Shown here: one piece after another, positions 42,284-44,944 of the stretch | Numbering within the stretch: the first letter of the stretch is position 1 | How the letters are laid out: each line of letters begins with the position of its first letter | Assembly (NCBI GenBank): GCA_018657645.1 | Contig: JABHWT010000273.1 | Coordinates: 1 to 44,944, forward strand | Source of the DNA: Halieaceae bacterium | GTDB taxonomy: Bacteria; Pseudomonadota; Gammaproteobacteria; Pseudomonadales; Halieaceae | Direction: 5' to 3' | DNA length: 44,944 bases | Program-made: the position numbers and the translations under genes | The notes under the pieces: generated by a model | Databases searched by the model: none | Told to the model about the DNA's origin: nothing | What the model saw: only the letters and a program-made list of their open reading frames with translations

Positions 42284-43053
42284 ATGTCCTTTTCTCTGAC
42301 TTACTCTGAAGTATGTGCCGCTTGCAGATTCACAAAGCCACGGATTTCGAGGGATTTCCGTACAGTAGCAATACAGGTTTCCATTTGCTGTGCAGGTGTT
42401 TAGCGAACACCTCAGTTGAGTGCCTTACTGTCTGTCCATACATGTAGCGTTTGGAAGCATATACGCCCCGTATCAACTACGACAGCCTTTTTACAAATAA
42501 TTCCTCTGTAACACCTTTATGCGACAAACGTGCTTAAACCCTTGACGATCAGATTTACTCGCTGGCTTGACCAGCTCATAACCGGTGGAGTGAACGAGAA
42601 GCTGAGCAAGCCTTTTCCACCAGGTATCCCGGGCCAAACTCGAATACTCAGGATATATCTCGTTTAGCAGGCATTTTTTTAAAAGATCGATGTATAAATT
42701 AGCAGCACTGGACGCGGGATTTGAATTTTCTCGCTCATGCGTTTCCCTTTACGAGTAATTATCGAAGAGTAGCATTAATCATCGAAATTCATCTAGGAAA
42801 AATCTACCCCTGGCGATAGGATGGACTCCTCAACAGGATTCTGACGCCCATTAATCACTCCCCTTTGACAGCGCACAGCACTAACTAGGTGGCGACCCAG
42901 ATTGAACAGATTGGACGCGGCAACCCTATCATTAGCCGCCAGGGGAACCTGCGCTAGCCACAAAATGCGAGTACAATCCTCGGAAAGGTCAACACTACTG
43001 TATTTGTGCTAACCACTAACTCGAACTAGACGCTATTACGGCGAGGCGACCCA
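42284..43053. other. 770-base region without an intact gene
   Basis: It holds a TylF-like remnant (42491-42748, minus), a perfect 7-bp stem-loop at 42394-42412 (aggtgtt/aacacct), the short repeat at 42884-42908 and a cccattaatcactccc block (42848) like repeat C's upstream part. A 27-residue minus-strand tail at 42301-42384 (…METCIATVRKSLEIRG…) looks coding-like but unassigned. Confidence 0.5.
42491..42748 (-). pseudogene. TylF-like (macrocin O-methyltransferase family) N-terminal remnant
   Basis: The minus-strand frame is open for 85 codons between two TAA stops and has no ATG. It contains ANLYIDLLKKCLLNEIYPEY near its start, the hallmark N-terminus of TylF-family methyltransferases (LYxxLLKKxxxNxIYxD). 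The sequence continues RDTWWKRLAQLLVHSTGYEL. The SAM-binding core is missing. Confidence 0.6.
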
Positions 43054-43503
43054 ATGGAAAACAGACCCAAGAGACTACGATTTGAAGGCGCTCAACTCGT
43101 GACCGGAGAGAAGAATGACGAGACTGTTCACGATGCCAAGTACCTGATATCAGTGCTGCTCGTTTGCGTCGCCAAAGGTGACGGAGAAATTGATAGAACC
43201 GAAACTGATCAAATGATCGATATCATATCCACACGTTTTGACAGTTCCGGGGCCGAAGCAATGGAACTGCTGTCCAATGCCGTGAGAGCACTCATCGACG
43301 GCGGCGACCTGATCGGAAAGCTCGGTGAGATTAGTCTGGGGCTTACTGAACAGGAAAGTAGCGAGATTTTTGACATGTTACTGCAAGTCATCAGGGCCGA
43401 TGGTAGTTTAGCAGACGGCGAGGTTCGTACGGCCAGAACTGCGGGTATGATTCTGGGCCTCTCGGATGAGGCCATTGAAGCGGGAATCCAATCAGCTCGT
43501 TAG
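43054..43503 (+). CDS. TerB-like (tellurite-resistance B fold) protein
   Basis: The 149-residue helical protein has two TerB-type repeats: DAKYLISVLLVCVAKGDGEI (acidic loop DGEID) near residue 30 and IFDMLLQVIRADGSLADGEV near 110. The paired acidic loops suit metal binding, as in TerB and DjlA N-terminal domains. GAGG precedes the ATG. The role in the cell is unknown. A weak stem (ttggaa/ttccaa, 43519-43536) followed by ttcttt might end its transcript. Confidence 0.8.
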   Translation: MENRPKRLRFEGAQLVTGEKNDETVHDAKYLISVLLVCVAKGDGEIDRTETDQMIDIISTRFDSSGAEAMELLSNAVRALIDGGDLIGKLGEISLGLTEQESSEIFDMLLQVIRADGSLADGEVRTARTAGMILGLSDEAIEAGIQSAR

Positions 43504-43678
43504 CGCCCACGCTTCGGCTTGGAAAATCCCTTCCAATTCTTTAACTTGCAGCCCCTCCCCCAAGCACCAGACACATCCAGCTTCGGCAGACCTTCATCTT
43601 CAGTAAGCCCACCCTTACCCCATCGAGCAAACCCGTTACCTTTCTTGCCCGGTGAATATTGAATGCCGGCTGCGCGAG

Positions 43679-44944
43679 TCAGCTTGCGGGGTAGCCCATC
43701 TCCCGCAGTACCTCGGTGATTTCGTCCAGAATCGCCGGGTCTTCGATAGTGGCCGGCATCTTCCAGGGCTCACCGTCGGCGATGCTACGCATGGTGCCAC
43801 GCAGGATCTTGCCGGAGCGGGTTTTTGGCAGGCGCTCTACCACGGCGCACAGCTTGAACGCCGCCACCGGGCCAATCTTGTCGCGCATATGCTGAATGCT
43901 CTGGGCAACGATTTCCGACGGAGCCTTGTCTACACCCGCGTTGATGACCAGCAGGCCCAGGGGCAATTGCCCCTTCATCTGGTCTGCCACACCGACCACT
44001 GCGCACTCGGCGACGTCCGGGTGCTCCGCCAGCACCTCTTCCATGGCCCCGGTTGACAGGCGATGACCGGCGACATTGATCACGTCGTCGGTGCGCGCCA
44101 TGACGAAGACATAACCGTTATCGTCTATGTAGCCCGCATCCCCGGTTTCGTAGTAGCCGGGGAATTTGCTGAAGTAGGCATCCACGAAGCGATCCTCGGC
44201 ATTCCACAGTGTGGTGAAGTTGCCCGGCGGCAGAGGCATCTTGATCGCCAGCGCGCCAATGTCACCCGCCGTAATCGGACTGCCGTCCTCGTTCAGCGCC
44301 TGCACATCGTAACCGGGTACCGCCCGCGCCGGTGATCCCGGCACGACAGGCAACAGTTCTATACCCAGACAATTGGAGCAAATTGGCCAACCCGTTTCAG
44401 TCTGCCACCAGTGGTCTATCACCGGCACATGCAGTTTGTCCTCGGCCCACTCCAGCGTGCTGGGATCACAGCGCTCGCCGGCCAGGAACAGCGACTGCAA
44501 GTGGGAAAGATCGTATTTCCCCAGATAGCTTCCCTGTGGATCTTCCTTCTTGATCGCCCGGAAAGCCGTGGGCGCAGTGAACATCACCTTGATCTGGTAT
44601 TCCTCGATGACTCGCCAGAACGCACCCGGGTCCGGGGTACCTACGGGCTTACCCTCGTAAATCACGGTGGTGTTGCAGTTGAACAGTGGTCCGTAAACGA
44701 TATAGGAGTGTCCGACGACCCAACCGACATCAGAGGCCGCCCAGTACACGTCGCCGGGCTCCACGTTGTAGATGTTTTTCATGCTCCACTTCAGGGCCAC
44801 GATGTAACCGCCGGTGTCACGCACCACCCCCTTGGGTTGACCGGTGGTGCCGGAAGTATAGAGAATATACAGGGGGTGGTTGGCCGCTACCGGTACGCAG
44901 TCGGTGGGCTGGGCTGCGGCCATGGCCTCCTCCCAGTCCAGGTC
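43679..44944 (-). CDS. prpE: Propionyl-CoA synthetase-like acyl-CoA ligase (5' end outside window)
   Basis: The frame is open to the right edge, so the N-terminal third is missing. Visible parts: P-loop YILYTSGTTGQPKGVVRD, VYWAASDVGWVVGHSYIVYG, WWQTETGWPICSN, YYETGDAGYIDDNGYVFVMA, RTDDVINVAGHRLSTGAMEE and the tail LPKTRSGKILRGTMR with the catalytic lysine. The GWVVGHSYIVYGPL and WWQTETGWP pattern and end (…EVLREMGYPAS) fit propionate-CoA ligase PrpE more than acetyl-CoA synthetase Acs, though broad short-chain use is common. It converts short-chain acids to CoA esters in the cytoplasm. Confidence 0.9.
   Translation of the reverse strand, partial: DLDWEEAMAAAQPTDCVPVAANHPLYILYTSGTTGQPKGVVRDTGGYIVALKWSMKNIYNVEPGDVYWAASDVGWVVGHSYIVYGPLFNCNTTVIYEGKPVGTPDPGAFWRVIEEYQIKVMFTAPTAFRAIKKEDPQGSYLGKYDLSHLQSLFLAGERCDPSTLEWAEDKLHVPVIDHWWQTETGWPICSNCLGIELLPVVPGSPARAVPGYDVQALNEDGSPITAGDIGALAIKMPLPPGNFTTLWNAEDRFVDAYFSKFPGYYETGDAGYIDDNGYVFVMARTDDVINVAGHRLSTGAMEEVLAEHPDVAECAVVGVADQMKGQLPLGLLVINAGVDKAPSEIVAQSIQHMRDKIGPVAAFKLCAVVERLPKTRSGKILRGTMRSIADGEPWKMPATIEDPAILDEITEVLREMGYPAS

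Overview
The window looks like chromosomal accessory DNA from a marine, probably cellvibrionalean (Halieaceae/Spongiibacteraceae-like) gammaproteobacterium. This is inferred from gene content: two large TonB-dependent receptors, several lipoprotein hydrolases, DUF3604, a CocE/NonD hydrolase, a P450, a Spinster-type MFS carrier, acyl-CoA ligases and 7TMR-DISM signalling. No rRNA, tRNA, CRISPR array, phage module or intact transposase was seen. It is roughly half G+C, with visibly AT-richer stretches around 30.4-31.8, 33.9-35.0 and 37.4-37.9 kb.

Layout. 1-7.6 kb: a lipoprotein with an FG-GAP propeller (cut by the left edge), an M28 peptidase lipoprotein and a CE15-type esterase lipoprotein on the minus strand, then an arylsulfotransferase-like lipoprotein and a bicupin on the plus strand. 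7.7-10.1 kb: a TonB-dependent receptor. 10.2-11.2 kb: decayed glycosyltransferase and IS3 pieces. 11.3-29.8 kb: a catabolic-looking stretch with M3 peptidase, acyl-CoA ligase, DUF3604 protein, FAD amine oxidase, MFS carrier, CocE hydrolase, carboxymuconolactone-decarboxylase-like protein, P450, second MFS carrier, Tat-exported FAD oxidase and lipase-like hydrolase. 30.4-37.9 kb: mostly small genes separated by repeats, namely a methyltransferase, SGNH hydrolase, 7TMR-DISM receptor (apparently broken), ABM monooxygenase, GST, a QueG-like iron-sulfur protein, a sulfotransferase and a VOC protein. 38.5-42.2 kb: a third lipoprotein of the first type (interrupted by a stop) and a second TonB receptor with a clear terminator. 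42.5-44.9 kb: a TylF-like remnant, a TerB-like protein and a propionyl-CoA synthetase cut by the right edge.

Two themes stand out. First, three lipoproteins share a cysteine-containing N-terminal module of about 110 residues right after the lipobox (divergent InlB B-repeat style), each joined to a different C-terminal domain. This looks like a reusable surface-display module. Second, the intergenic DNA is full of dispersed repeats (a 13-bp-arm palindrome and families A, B and C). Repeat A always lies on the plus strand upstream of plus-strand genes, and three genes end with a stop codon inside a repeat.

There are also many gene remnants that carry no useful start codon: beta-lactamase, IS6 transposase (twice), hydroxyisobutyrate-dehydrogenase-like, isochorismatase-like, TylF-like and glycosyltransferase-like. 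Together with two genes split by in-frame stops, they show a region of active turnover. Functional links between neighbours are inferred from proximity and family knowledge only; no searches could be run.
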